The notes under the pieces are model-generated. The model made no database searches. It was not told the DNA's origin and saw only the letters and a program-made list of their open reading frames with translations. This document shows positions 16,639-23,909 of a stretch of DNA of 35,074 bases, in pieces. Position numbers and translations under genes: made by a program. How positions within the stretch are numbered: the first letter of the stretch is position 1; each line of letters opens with the position of its first letter. The DNA is from SAR324 cluster bacterium SAR324-CTD7B (lineage in GTDB: Bacteria > SAR324 > NAC60-12), in contig LSNO01000002.1 of the NCBI GenBank assembly GCA_002082305.1, forward strand, positions 1 to 35,074. Reading direction: 5' to 3'.

Positions 16639-18114
16639 ATGGATCTTCTAGATAGCCTGATTTTCGGTTTCAGCACACTTATCGGATGGAAGCCGATTCT
16701 TGTGATAATTACTGGAGTCATTGTCGGTATCATGGTCGGAGCTATGCCGGGATTATCTCCTTCCACAGGCGTAGCGCTTTTGGTGCCATTCAGCTACACC
16801 ATGTCTCCTGCACTTGCAGTTATTCTGCTAGTTTCCATTTATATTTCCTCAAATTATGGTGGATCAATAACAGCGGTATTGATCAACACTCCCGGTACCC
16901 CCGCCGCCGCCGCGACTGCTCTGGACGGCTATCCCTTGACTTTGAAAGGAGAAGCAGGCAAAGGTCTGGGCTTTTCATTGATTGCTTCAACAATCGGGGG
17001 GATTTTCGGCGTTATTATTTTGATTTTATTTGCGGTTCCATTGGCTAAATTAGCAATTGGTTTTCATCCGGCAGATTATTTTGCTCTTGCTGTCTTTGGA
17101 TTGACTACGGTTGGTTCCCTGGGCAAAGGCAATGTTGCCAAGGCGATGGTTGCGGTTCTGTTCGGATTGCTGATAAACACAGTAGGAATTGATCCAATTT
17201 CCGGAGTTTCTCGGTTCACTTTCGGAATAGATCAACTTTATGACGGATTCAGCCTCATTCCAGCACTAATTGGTTTGTTTGCCTTGAGTGTGGTATTTAC
17301 AGCACTTGAAGAAGGTAAACTCGGTAGTCGGGTGGTTGAAAAAGTCTCAGGGAAATTCCCTACGCTTCCGGAAACGTGGAAATTAAAATATACCATTATG
17401 CGCTCTTCAGTGTTAGGTACAATCATAGGAGTTTTTCCAGGAGCAGGTGCAACGATTGCTTCGTTTATCAGCTACAATCTAGCACAGCGATCCAGCAAAG
17501 AACCTGAAACTTTCGGTTCAGGTGCCGTTGAAGGAGTGGTAGCATCGGAGGCGGCAAATAGCAGTTCGGTTGGCGGAGCGCTCATACCGCTGCTTGCGCT
17601 TGGCATTCCCGGTAGTGCTACTGATGCAGTACTGATTGGCGCGTTGCAGTTGCACGATATTACTCCTGGACCATTATTGTTTGAATCTAATCCGGAAATT
17701 GTTTACGGAATCTTTTCCAGTCTGCTCATTGCCAATGCAGTTATGCTCTTTCTTGGTTTTTACGGAGTTCGTCTCTTTGCAAAGGTCGTTGAAGTGCCGA
17801 CCAGTATTCTCTATCCAATGATCCTCGCCATCGCCCTGATCGGCAGTTTTGCCGTCCAGAATTCTTTTTTTGATGTTGGATCCTGTATTGGATTTGGACT
17901 GGTCGGGTGGATTTTCAAACGCTATAATTATCCTGTGGCACCGGTAGTACTAGGTATTGTACTCGGGAATCTGCTCGAAGAAAATTTCCGCAGGGCAGTG
18001 ATGATGGACGGACCGATGGTTTTTTTCACTGAACCGCTCAGCCTGACCATGTTGACAGTGGCAGCATTGCTGTTTGCTCTGCCAATTTATAGAAAGTATA
18101 AATCAAAGGCTTAA
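16639..18114 (+). CDS. tctA: TTT transporter large permease (TctA family)
   Basis: TctA is the large membrane subunit of tripartite tricarboxylate transporters, which import carboxylates such as citrate with a binding protein (TctC) and a small subunit (TctB). The 491-residue protein has about 12 helices and the family landmarks GAMPGLSPSTGVALLVPF (about residues 34-51), NYGGSITAVLINTPGTPAA, and the repeat-related GVFPGAGATIASFISY and LALGIPGSATDAV. Length is normal. Uniquely here, tctA is separated from tctC and tctB by two CYTH-type genes on the same strand. The next gene starts 58 bases after its stop behind AAGGAG. Confidence 0.93.
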   Translation: MDLLDSLIFGFSTLIGWKPILVIITGVIVGIMVGAMPGLSPSTGVALLVPFSYTMSPALAVILLVSIYISSNYGGSITAVLINTPGTPAAAATALDGYPLTLKGEAGKGLGFSLIASTIGGIFGVIILILFAVPLAKLAIGFHPADYFALAVFGLTTVGSLGKGNVAKAMVAVLFGLLINTVGIDPISGVSRFTFGIDQLYDGFSLIPALIGLFALSVVFTALEEGKLGSRVVEKVSGKFPTLPETWKLKYTIMRSSVLGTIIGVFPGAGATIASFISYNLAQRSSKEPETFGSGAVEGVVASEAANSSSVGGALIPLLALGIPGSATDAVLIGALQLHDITPGPLLFESNPEIVYGIFSSLLIANAVMLFLGFYGVRLFAKVVEVPTSILYPMILAIALIGSFAVQNSFFDVGSCIGFGLVGWIFKRYNYPVAPVVLGIVLGNLLEENFRRAVMMDGPMVFFTEPLSLTMLTVAALLFALPIYRKYKSKA

Positions 18115-18172
18115 TTATTTTTAACCGGACACGATCTGACGTGTCATTTCACTATCCAAATAAGGAGATCAA

Positions 18173-18787
18173 ATGGAAGGAATAAAACCACGTTTTGAGT
18201 TCAGGACCTGGGCCAAGAATTTTGGCAAAGTCGAAGAAAAACTCTATGCCCTCTCAAAATGCGAAATGATTCGCGAGAGCAAAGAAATTTATATAATCTC
18301 TGCTGGAAACAGCGAAAATAATACAAAAATCCGCGATAAGTTGATGGACATAAAAGTTTTTGTTCAAGAAAAAAAAGGGCTGGAGCAATGGGATCCACTC
18401 ATGAAAGGTGAATTTCCGATGAGTGCAACAATGCTCAAGGATGAAGTTTTTCCTGCGTTTGGTGTTGAAATGCAGGAACTGACTGAGAATGAATACTCAT
18501 TAGACTCGTTTCTGCGTGACATTATTTATCCTCATTCTCAACTTATTCCGGTACAGGTTTTCAAACGCCGGTTTGCTTTTACGATTAACGATTGCATCAC
18601 CGAATTAGGAGAAATTCAATTCAACGGTGCAACCCAACAAACAGTAGCAGTTGAGTCGGTTGACTTAGAAGCAATTCTAAAAGCAAAGGAAATGCTTGGG
18701 CTCAACGACTATGAAAATCTTAATTACCTCAGGTCGATCAAGCGTGTTATCGGCATGGAACCGTTTCCGGGAATGTTTAAACTTTAA
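18173..18787 (+). CDS. Divergent CYTH-superfamily protein
   Basis: This 204-residue protein has the outline of a CYTH (triphosphate tunnel) enzyme but not the canonical ExExK start. Instead it opens KPRFEFRTWAKNFG. Blocks that fit the fold are KIRDKLMDIKVFVQEKKG (a basic strand pair, about residues 61-78), VFKRRFAFTINDCITELGEI (about 138-157) and VAVESVDLEAI. The middle has an insertion with a short MKGEFPM segment. It lies directly before a canonical CYTH gene (11-base gap), so the pair may act together. It may bind a polyanion without cutting it. The family call is from pattern only. Confidence 0.6.
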   Translation: MEGIKPRFEFRTWAKNFGKVEEKLYALSKCEMIRESKEIYIISAGNSENNTKIRDKLMDIKVFVQEKKGLEQWDPLMKGEFPMSATMLKDEVFPAFGVEMQELTENEYSLDSFLRDIIYPHSQLIPVQVFKRRFAFTINDCITELGEIQFNGATQQTVAVESVDLEAILKAKEMLGLNDYENLNYLRSIKRVIGMEPFPGMFKL

Positions 18788-18798
18788 TAAGGAAAGTC

Positions 18799-19263
18799 AT
18801 GGGAAAAGAAATTGAACGCAAATATTTGATTAAGGACGATTCTTGGCGTGAATGTGCCTCCGGTACAACTTACCGTCAAGGATATTTATCAACTGTGAAA
18901 GAAAGGACGGTACGGGTAAGAACCATTGATGATAAAGGTTTTTTGACCATCAAAGGCATCACAATTGGCGCAACTCGCAGGGAATATGAGTACGAAATTC
19001 CAACTGAGGATGCAAATGAGATGCTGGATGAATTATGTGAAAAACCAATCATTGAAAAAACCAGATTTAAAATTCCCCATACCGGTTTGACATGGGAAAT
19101 TGATGAGTTCGCCGGTGTCAATCAGGGTCTGATTGTTGCTGAGGTTGAATTGGAAAGTGAAGATCAAAACATCGATTTTCCTCCATGGGTTGGGGAAGAG
19201 GTGAGCGGTGATCCTCGCTATTTTAATTCTAATCTGATTGCGAACCCATACACCAACTGGTAG
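18799..19263 (+). CDS. CYTH domain protein, probable inorganic triphosphatase
   Basis: The 154-residue protein is a single CYTH domain. It opens with the signature ExExK (Glu4, Glu6, Lys8 in MGKEIERKYLI) and continues with the basic strands ERTVRVRTIDDKGFLTIKG, the EYEIP acidic strand and the EIDEF and AEVELE pairs that bind metal in the tunnel. Proteins of this class (YgiF/NeuTTM-like) mostly hydrolyse tripolyphosphate or related triphosphates in the cytoplasm; a few are class IV adenylate cyclases. The short single-domain form favours triphosphatase. It sits between the divergent CYTH gene and tctC, with PiT and DUF47 a few genes upstream. A phosphate or polyphosphate link is inferred from context. 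Confidence 0.88.
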   Translation: MGKEIERKYLIKDDSWRECASGTTYRQGYLSTVKERTVRVRTIDDKGFLTIKGITIGATRREYEYEIPTEDANEMLDELCEKPIIEKTRFKIPHTGLTWEIDEFAGVNQGLIVAEVELESEDQNIDFPPWVGEEVSGDPRYFNSNLIANPYTNW

Positions 19264-19289
19264 GTTAAATTTGTTAATTTCCGGAAGGT

Positions 19290-19417
19290 GTTAAACTACC
19301 ACAGATTATTAATGATTTAGATTTTGCGAACAGCACCGGAATTTCCGGTTTCTGTCCGGATGCTACAGCCTAAAGATCTGTGGTTTAACTTTCAGAACTA
19401 CTTTTTGGTAGTCTGAA
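19290..19417 (+). promoter_or_regulatory. Structured leader RNA before tctC
   Basis: A long helix encloses a second one, and a separate hairpin follows. P1: GTTAAAC (19290-19296) with GTTTAAC (19383-19389), stacked on CACAGAT (19300-19306) with ATCTGTG (19376-19382), a three-base bulge between. P2 inside: AGCA-CCGGA (19332-19340) with TCCGG-A-TGCT (19355-19364); ACCGGAATTTCCGGT (19335-19349) is a competing hairpin. P3: TTCAGA-CTAC (19391-19401) with GTAG-TCTGAA (19408-19417). The Shine-Dalgarno AAGGAG follows at about 19430. There is no T-tract, so it is not a simple terminator. It may stabilise the tctC message or sense a ligand. No known riboswitch class is recognised. Confidence 0.5.
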
Positions 19418-19441
19418 CTCTCTAGCAAGAAGGAGAACCAA

Positions 19442-20413
19442 ATGAGAAGCAAGTATTTGATTGGCGGAATAGTAACATTCGGCATCGTGCTGGGTGCTAT
19501 GCTCCCATCAGTTTTGGTAGCTAAATTTCCGAAAAAACCAATCACCATAATGGTGTACGTTAAACCAGGTGGGGGCATCGACAGGGATTCCCGCAAGTTG
19601 GCCATCATCGGCGAAAGGTTGACTGGCCACAAATTTGTGGTGAAAAATAAGCCGGGAGCAGGCGGTATAGTCGCAATGAAGTACATCCTATCACAACCCG
19701 CTGACGGATATACTCTGTTCGGTACCACTAAGTCACCTGTCTACAAAACTGTTTCGGCAAAGAGTGACATCAACCTCGGTGACTTCGAGTGGCTGGCAAT
19801 GAGTATGTCGGATCCGGAAGCCATCATCACCCATCGTGAACAAGCTGTGAATACCTGGGAGCAGGTCGTTGCTGATGCAAAAGCATTGGAAAAGCAGGGC
19901 AAACGGCAAATCTGGGTCGGGCCTGCCGCAGGTGGTCTGGATCATGTGATGGCCATGAAAACTTGGAAAGCCGCCGGAATAAAGGCCAAGTATATCCCGT
20001 TCAAGGGAGGCAAAAAAGCCATGATCGAACTGTTGGGCAAGCGAGGTGTGGTCTATGTGGGAAATGCTCAGGATATTCTTGGGCAACCCAAATTGAAAGT
20101 CGCAGCACTTTCACGATCCACACGGTTGTCACAATTTCCTGATGCCCCAACATTCAAGGAGCTTGGAGTTAAGGGGATGGACAATGAAATCATGTGGCGT
20201 GGTTTTGCCATCAAAAAAGGCATTCCGGCAGATGCGCGGGAATTCTATGATGATTTGTTCACAAAACTGATGAAGGATTCTGAATGGATCGAATATGTCA
20301 GCAAAAAAGGAGTGGATCCTGTCTATTACAAGCATGACAAGTTCTATAAAATAGTTATGAACGATAAGGCGGATGTCACGCGCTGGCTAAAGAATGCGGG
20401 AATTCTGAAGTAA
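19442..20413 (+). CDS. tctC: TTT periplasmic substrate-binding protein (TctC/Bug family)
   Basis: This 323-residue protein starts with a signal peptide (hydrophobic core IGGIVTFGIVLGAM, cut near AKFP) and then the Bug-family pattern KPITIMVYVKPGGGIDRDSR, VVKNKPGAGGIVAMKYI and ADGYTLFGTT, which binds a carboxylate ligand. AAGGAG lies 7 bases before the ATG. It is the capture component of the TTT transporter with TctA and TctB. Its gene is bracketed by a structured leader and a strong 3' hairpin (20447-20474), consistent with a high-level stable transcript for the binding protein. An Asp is present in the GGGID segment as in dicarboxylate-binding members; the true ligand is unknown. Confidence 0.92.
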   Translation: MRSKYLIGGIVTFGIVLGAMLPSVLVAKFPKKPITIMVYVKPGGGIDRDSRKLAIIGERLTGHKFVVKNKPGAGGIVAMKYILSQPADGYTLFGTTKSPVYKTVSAKSDINLGDFEWLAMSMSDPEAIITHREQAVNTWEQVVADAKALEKQGKRQIWVGPAAGGLDHVMAMKTWKAAGIKAKYIPFKGGKKAMIELLGKRGVVYVGNAQDILGQPKLKVAALSRSTRLSQFPDAPTFKELGVKGMDNEIMWRGFAIKKGIPADAREFYDDLFTKLMKDSEWIEYVSKKGVDPVYYKHDKFYKIVMNDKADVTRWLKNAGILK

Positions 20414-20446
20414 AGTCAGGGCTATTTTCAACAAAGTTAAACTGTT

Positions 20447-20474
20447 GGCCGGGTTACGCAGTGCTAACCCGGCC
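20447..20474 (+). promoter_or_regulatory. Strong hairpin between tctC and tctB
   Basis: GGCCGGGTTA and TAACCCGGCC form a perfect 10-bp stem with an 8-base loop (CGCAGTGC). No U-tract follows, so it probably protects the tctC message or weakens read-through, as hairpins between binding-protein and permease genes often do. It includes a GTG at 20461 that would start a longer tctB frame, so the later ATG is preferred. Confidence 0.7.
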
Positions 20475-20490
20475 TGCTATTGTCTTTACC

Positions 20491-20967
20491 ATGAATCAGT
20501 CAACAGAACAAACACCAAGATATACAGGGAATGTACTCCTCCCGCTGAGCATTTTATTGATGTGCGGAGTGTTCTACACGCAGACTTTGGATTTTCCAGA
20601 ACTTGAAGATGTAGGCCCGGAAGTGGTTCCATATCTGTGGATGATAATTATAGTTGTTTTTTGTATCTTCCTTGTTTTTCAAGCAGTAAGAAAAAGTGGG
20701 GACCCAGATCCAGAACCAGGGCAGCTGCGTACTTTGTTTATCTATGTAGCATTCATTATATTTTATTTGCTGGTGATTGAAAGTGCAGGTTATTTTTTAA
20801 GTACTTTTATTTTCCTTGTGGTCTCAATGCTCTATCTGGGATTTCGAAAACGGCTTGCCATTGTCGCGACTTCACTTAGTTGGATTGTTTTTTCCTATAC
20901 CATTTTCTACAAACTGCTTTATATACCTCTACCCGTAGGCCCGTTTCTTAGTCCTTGGATTGAGTGA
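20491..20967 (+). CDS. tctB: TTT transporter small permease (TctB family)
   Basis: I start at ATG 20491 (MNQSTEQTPRY); the longer frame from GTG 20461 begins inside the strong hairpin. The product of 158 residues has four membrane segments, the family layout: LPLSILLMCGVFY, VPYLWMIIIVVFCIF, LFIYVAFIIFYLL and the C-terminal FIFLVVSMLYLGF with LSWIVFSYTIFYKLL. TctB is the poorly conserved small membrane subunit that pairs with TctA. A Pro/Asp-rich cytosolic loop (GDPDPEPG) separates helices 2 and 3. It is the last gene of the plus-strand block and converges on the oxidoreductase gene with a 10-base gap. Confidence 0.88.
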   Translation: MNQSTEQTPRYTGNVLLPLSILLMCGVFYTQTLDFPELEDVGPEVVPYLWMIIIVVFCIFLVFQAVRKSGDPDPEPGQLRTLFIYVAFIIFYLLVIESAGYFLSTFIFLVVSMLYLGFRKRLAIVATSLSWIVFSYTIFYKLLYIPLPVGPFLSPWIE

Positions 20968-20977
20968 AGGAGGTTCA

Positions 20978-22324
20978 CTACTTTTCCAATCCTGCCCGCC
21001 ATTCCTGCCAGTTGAGGTAAGCAGTAGCACCCATAGTGGCAAAGGGTTCCGGGGGCAATCTGGTAGGTTGTTCTTCATTGAGGTAATCTTCAATGTAGCT
21101 GTTCTGGAATCCGGATGCGTACTCCGCAGCTAGAATTCCGGAGAGCGTCCCTTTGGAAACACCGACTCCGTTTTGGCAACAGGCGGCAAACAATCCATCT
21201 TCAATTTCGCCAAATACCGGAACTCCGTTCCAACTCAGGCACAAGCGTCCACCCCAGCGGTACTCCATTTCCACGTTTTTAAGCATCGGAAAGCGTCGCT
21301 GAAAACTACGGTCGTGGTTTCTCACCGTCCGTTGAATGTCGCGGTCGGAGGCTTCCATGGTTGAATTGAAGTGGAACTTGTTTCGCATCAGGATTCGATG
21401 TCCTCCCACGCCGCAAATCTTTCTCACCGAGCTCCCAAATGGGTTAGCCGGCGCAACACCCCAACTGGGTTCTCCTCCGAGCCTGCGGATTTCCTCTGTA
21501 GTCATAGCACGTGTCATTGAGGCGTAAAGAAAAATGTGCATTAGCCTCCGCTTGAGGAATCCAAAACTTTGAAGGTGTCCGTTGACGCAGAGAATAACTT
21601 TTGGCGCAGAGACGGAACCTTTAGGCGTGTTGACTTTCCAGATACCGTCAGCACGTTTCATCGCAATGACTGGAGAATTTTCGTAAATATTCACATTCCG
21701 GGAAAGGCCCTGCGCAAATCCCCGGACATACGCAGCCGCTTGAATTGTAACCGTTTTTGGGGTAAGCAAACCGCTCAGGTAATAGTCACTTCCCGTGATC
21801 CGTTTCATATCGGACGCATCCAGCCAGGTTGATTCTTCCCCCATGGAATTAAGATGCACGACATACTCCCGGTTATGCCGATCTCCTTTTTCGCTGGCCG
21901 CCCCGTTGATTTTTCCGCAGGGATTGAAAACTTCCTGTGAAAAACCGTAGTCCTCTGCGGTTTTGGCGGCAAAGGCAATTGCATAGCGGTTTTGCATGGT
22001 TTGGCGAATGTCCCGTTCCACTGCACCGGCATAGCTGTCGCTACTGATGTCGTGCGGTAAATCAATCATGAAACCGGAATTGCGTCCGGAACTGCCCTCA
22101 CCTATGCGGATGGAATCCAGCAAAACTATACTCTCTTTTTCCCGGAGTTGTAACAGCCGTCTTGCAGCAGACAACCCAGCGAACCCCCCACCAATTACCA
22201 GCCAGTCGGCAGTGAGGTCTTCTTCTAAAACATGTGTTGGTTCCGGTTCCGGGAGAATCGCATACCAACCGGAAAGACCAGGATTTCCGTGGCGGATGTT
22301 TTTGACCTGAATCTTCTGCGGCAT
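20978..22324 (-). CDS. DAO-family FAD-dependent oxidoreductase
   Basis: The 448-residue protein has the dinucleotide-binding motif WLVIGGGFAGLSAARRLLQL (about residues 40-59), an acidic strand end for the FAD ribose (LLDSIRIGEGSSGRNSGFM) and a C-terminal DAO segment with EYRWGGRLCLSWNGVPVFGE and CCQNGVGVSKGTLSG. This is the D-amino-acid oxidase / gamma-glutamylputrescine oxidase-like family, which oxidises an amine or amino acid to imine. A short N-terminal lead (about 35 residues, with PGLSGWYAILPEPEP) is common in that group. It lies downstream of the DapA-family gene with a 57-base gap, likely one operon. Substrate is unknown. Confidence 0.88.
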   Translation of the reverse strand: MPQKIQVKNIRHGNPGLSGWYAILPEPEPTHVLEEDLTADWLVIGGGFAGLSAARRLLQLREKESIVLLDSIRIGEGSSGRNSGFMIDLPHDISSDSYAGAVERDIRQTMQNRYAIAFAAKTAEDYGFSQEVFNPCGKINGAASEKGDRHNREYVVHLNSMGEESTWLDASDMKRITGSDYYLSGLLTPKTVTIQAAAYVRGFAQGLSRNVNIYENSPVIAMKRADGIWKVNTPKGSVSAPKVILCVNGHLQSFGFLKRRLMHIFLYASMTRAMTTEEIRRLGGEPSWGVAPANPFGSSVRKICGVGGHRILMRNKFHFNSTMEASDRDIQRTVRNHDRSFQRRFPMLKNVEMEYRWGGRLCLSWNGVPVFGEIEDGLFAACCQNGVGVSKGTLSGILAAEYASGFQNSYIEDYLNEEQPTRLPPEPFATMGATAYLNWQEWRAGLEK

Positions 22325-22381
22325 TAGTATTCTGTCTGAAATTTTTAAAGGGAACCCGGTACAACCAAGTTTAGATTTAAC

Positions 22382-23287
22382 TCAATTGCTGACGAGAATT
22401 TCGGAAATATCTTTTTTTAATGTAGCGATCACCCGTTCCAGTTTGCTTTTTTCGTCCGTAGTCAGCGGCTGAAGTGGCAGGCGGGGAGGTCCGGGATGGA
22501 GGCCCGTCAGTTCACAGCCGTATTTGACGCTTTGAACAAACTTCCCTCCCTGCTCCAGAACACGCATTAGTGGAAGCAACGCCGACATGATTCGACGCCC
22601 TTTTGCGTAATCGCCTTCAAGCACACAGGCTTCATAAAGTGCGATGTGCTCTTTCGGCAAAAAGTTTGAACCGGCGCAAACCCAGCATCTGGCTCCCCAG
22701 GCAAAGAACTCAAGCGCCTGATCGTCCATGCCGCAGCACAGCCCGATGTTGGGATAGTCGTGCGCGAGCAGGTGAACGCGGTTAATATCTCCGGAACTTT
22801 CCTTGATGCCGCAGAAATTTTTGGAGAGTCCCACACGATCCAGAAACTCCTCACCCATATGAGTCCCGGTGCGTCCGGGATAGTTGTAAAGCATGATAGG
22901 CAGGTTTGCAGCTTGATCAATTTGAAGTGCGTGCATTGCGTTTTCTTCATCAGTCGGCACCGCATACGGAGGAGAATTGACCAGCAGGAAGTCCGCTCCT
23001 GCTGCTTTTGCCGCTTTTGCTAACATCACGCAATCTTCTGTACGTGTAGCTCCGGTTCCAACCATCAGCAAAACACGCTTATTGATGATTTCACGGGCGA
23101 AGTTCATCAGTTCAATTCGTTCTTCGTTGGTCTGTGCGTAATACTCTCCAGTTGAGCCGCCTACTACAATGCAATGAACTCCGGCGTCAATCAGGAACTC
23201 TGCTACTTCAGCAAAGGCCTCCTTGTCAATGGATCCGTCTTCTGTGTGCGGTGTGATGATCGGTGTGTAAATTCCTTCAAATTTCAT
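22382..23287 (-). CDS. DapA/NanA-family class I aldolase (HTPS-like)
   Basis: The protein has 301 residues in a TIM-barrel. The Schiff-base Lys162 in FCGIKESSGD, the proton-relay Tyr136 in MLYNYPGRTG and the pyruvate-carboxylate loop GGSTGE (43-48) are all present. The family includes dihydrodipicolinate synthase, N-acetylneuraminate lyase, KDG/KDGlc aldolase and hydroxyproline-pathway enzymes. With the DAO oxidoreductase downstream, an amino-acid or hydroxyproline-like catabolic step is as likely as lysine synthesis. AAGGAA lies before the ATG at 23287. I would not call it dapA without a tree. Confidence 0.85.
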   Translation of the reverse strand: MKFEGIYTPIITPHTEDGSIDKEAFAEVAEFLIDAGVHCIVVGGSTGEYYAQTNEERIELMNFAREIINKRVLLMVGTGATRTEDCVMLAKAAKAAGADFLLVNSPPYAVPTDEENAMHALQIDQAANLPIMLYNYPGRTGTHMGEEFLDRVGLSKNFCGIKESSGDINRVHLLAHDYPNIGLCCGMDDQALEFFAWGARCWVCAGSNFLPKEHIALYEACVLEGDYAKGRRIMSALLPLMRVLEQGGKFVQSVKYGCELTGLHPGPPRLPLQPLTTDEKSKLERVIATLKKDISEILVSN

Positions 23288-23526
23288 TGGTTTCCTTAAA
23301 TTTAGTGTATATTTTTTATGCCCTGATCTTAAATAATATACTGTTCACGTGGGCGATGTGGTTCAGAAGTTTTTCATTGTTGTCTCAGTCCAGTTTCGAT
23401 TCGTCTATTGTACAAAACACTTCCAACATTAAATTTTTTTATATCTCCTCAAAAAAAGGATACAAACCACAAAAAATATTTTACCATTCAATACTTATCA
23501 AATGAAGAAAAATCTTTTTCCTAAAA

Positions 23527-23909
23527 ATGAATTTAATCTCTGGAAAAATAGCTCAATCCGAGGGTAAAGTGTCGGTACAATCAAGCGGTCTGCTTTACCC
23601 GAGAAGCCATTACCCATTTCGAAACCGTCCAGTAAGATGTACCCAGTGGTTTTAGGAGTGCGTCCTGAAATCGTTCATGCTACTCTAGGAGATCGAAAAG
23701 TAAGCACCACGCTTGGCGTGGACGCTTGGATCTCCAACGGGGAAAACATGGGGCCCGACTTGATTGTCTTCTACGAATATCATGACACACAACTCATCGG
23801 ACGGTTCTTGAAAATTTCTGAGAAACCCAGCAGCGGAGAACAAATCCGTGTCTGGATGGATTGTGCAGGTTGTTCAATCTTCTGCCAATCTACCGGACAG
23901 CGGTTATGA
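23527..23909 (+). pseudogene. Frameshifted C-terminal remnant of a MalK/UgpC-type ABC ATPase
   Basis: Two frames join into a TOBE/MalK regulatory domain. From ATG 23527 one reads MNLISGKIAQSEGKVS..., which matches the start of the linker after the ATPase core. A second frame from 23637 carries PVVLGVRPEIVHATLG, the GxRPE hallmark of the sugar-ATPase C-terminal domain, and ends near CSIFCQSTGQRL like the family tail. The first frame closes near 23640, so a shift lies around 23620-23640. No Walker A or B or signature motif remains upstream. The stop overlaps the MFS start as ATGA (23906-23909). This may be a relic of the ATPase for the ABC importer at 27742-31539. Confidence 0.65.

Noticed and set aside
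20461..20490. Longer tctB start at GTG 20461
   Set aside because: This codon lies in the loop and stem of a strong hairpin and the extra residues do not look like a TctB start; ATG 20491 is more likely.
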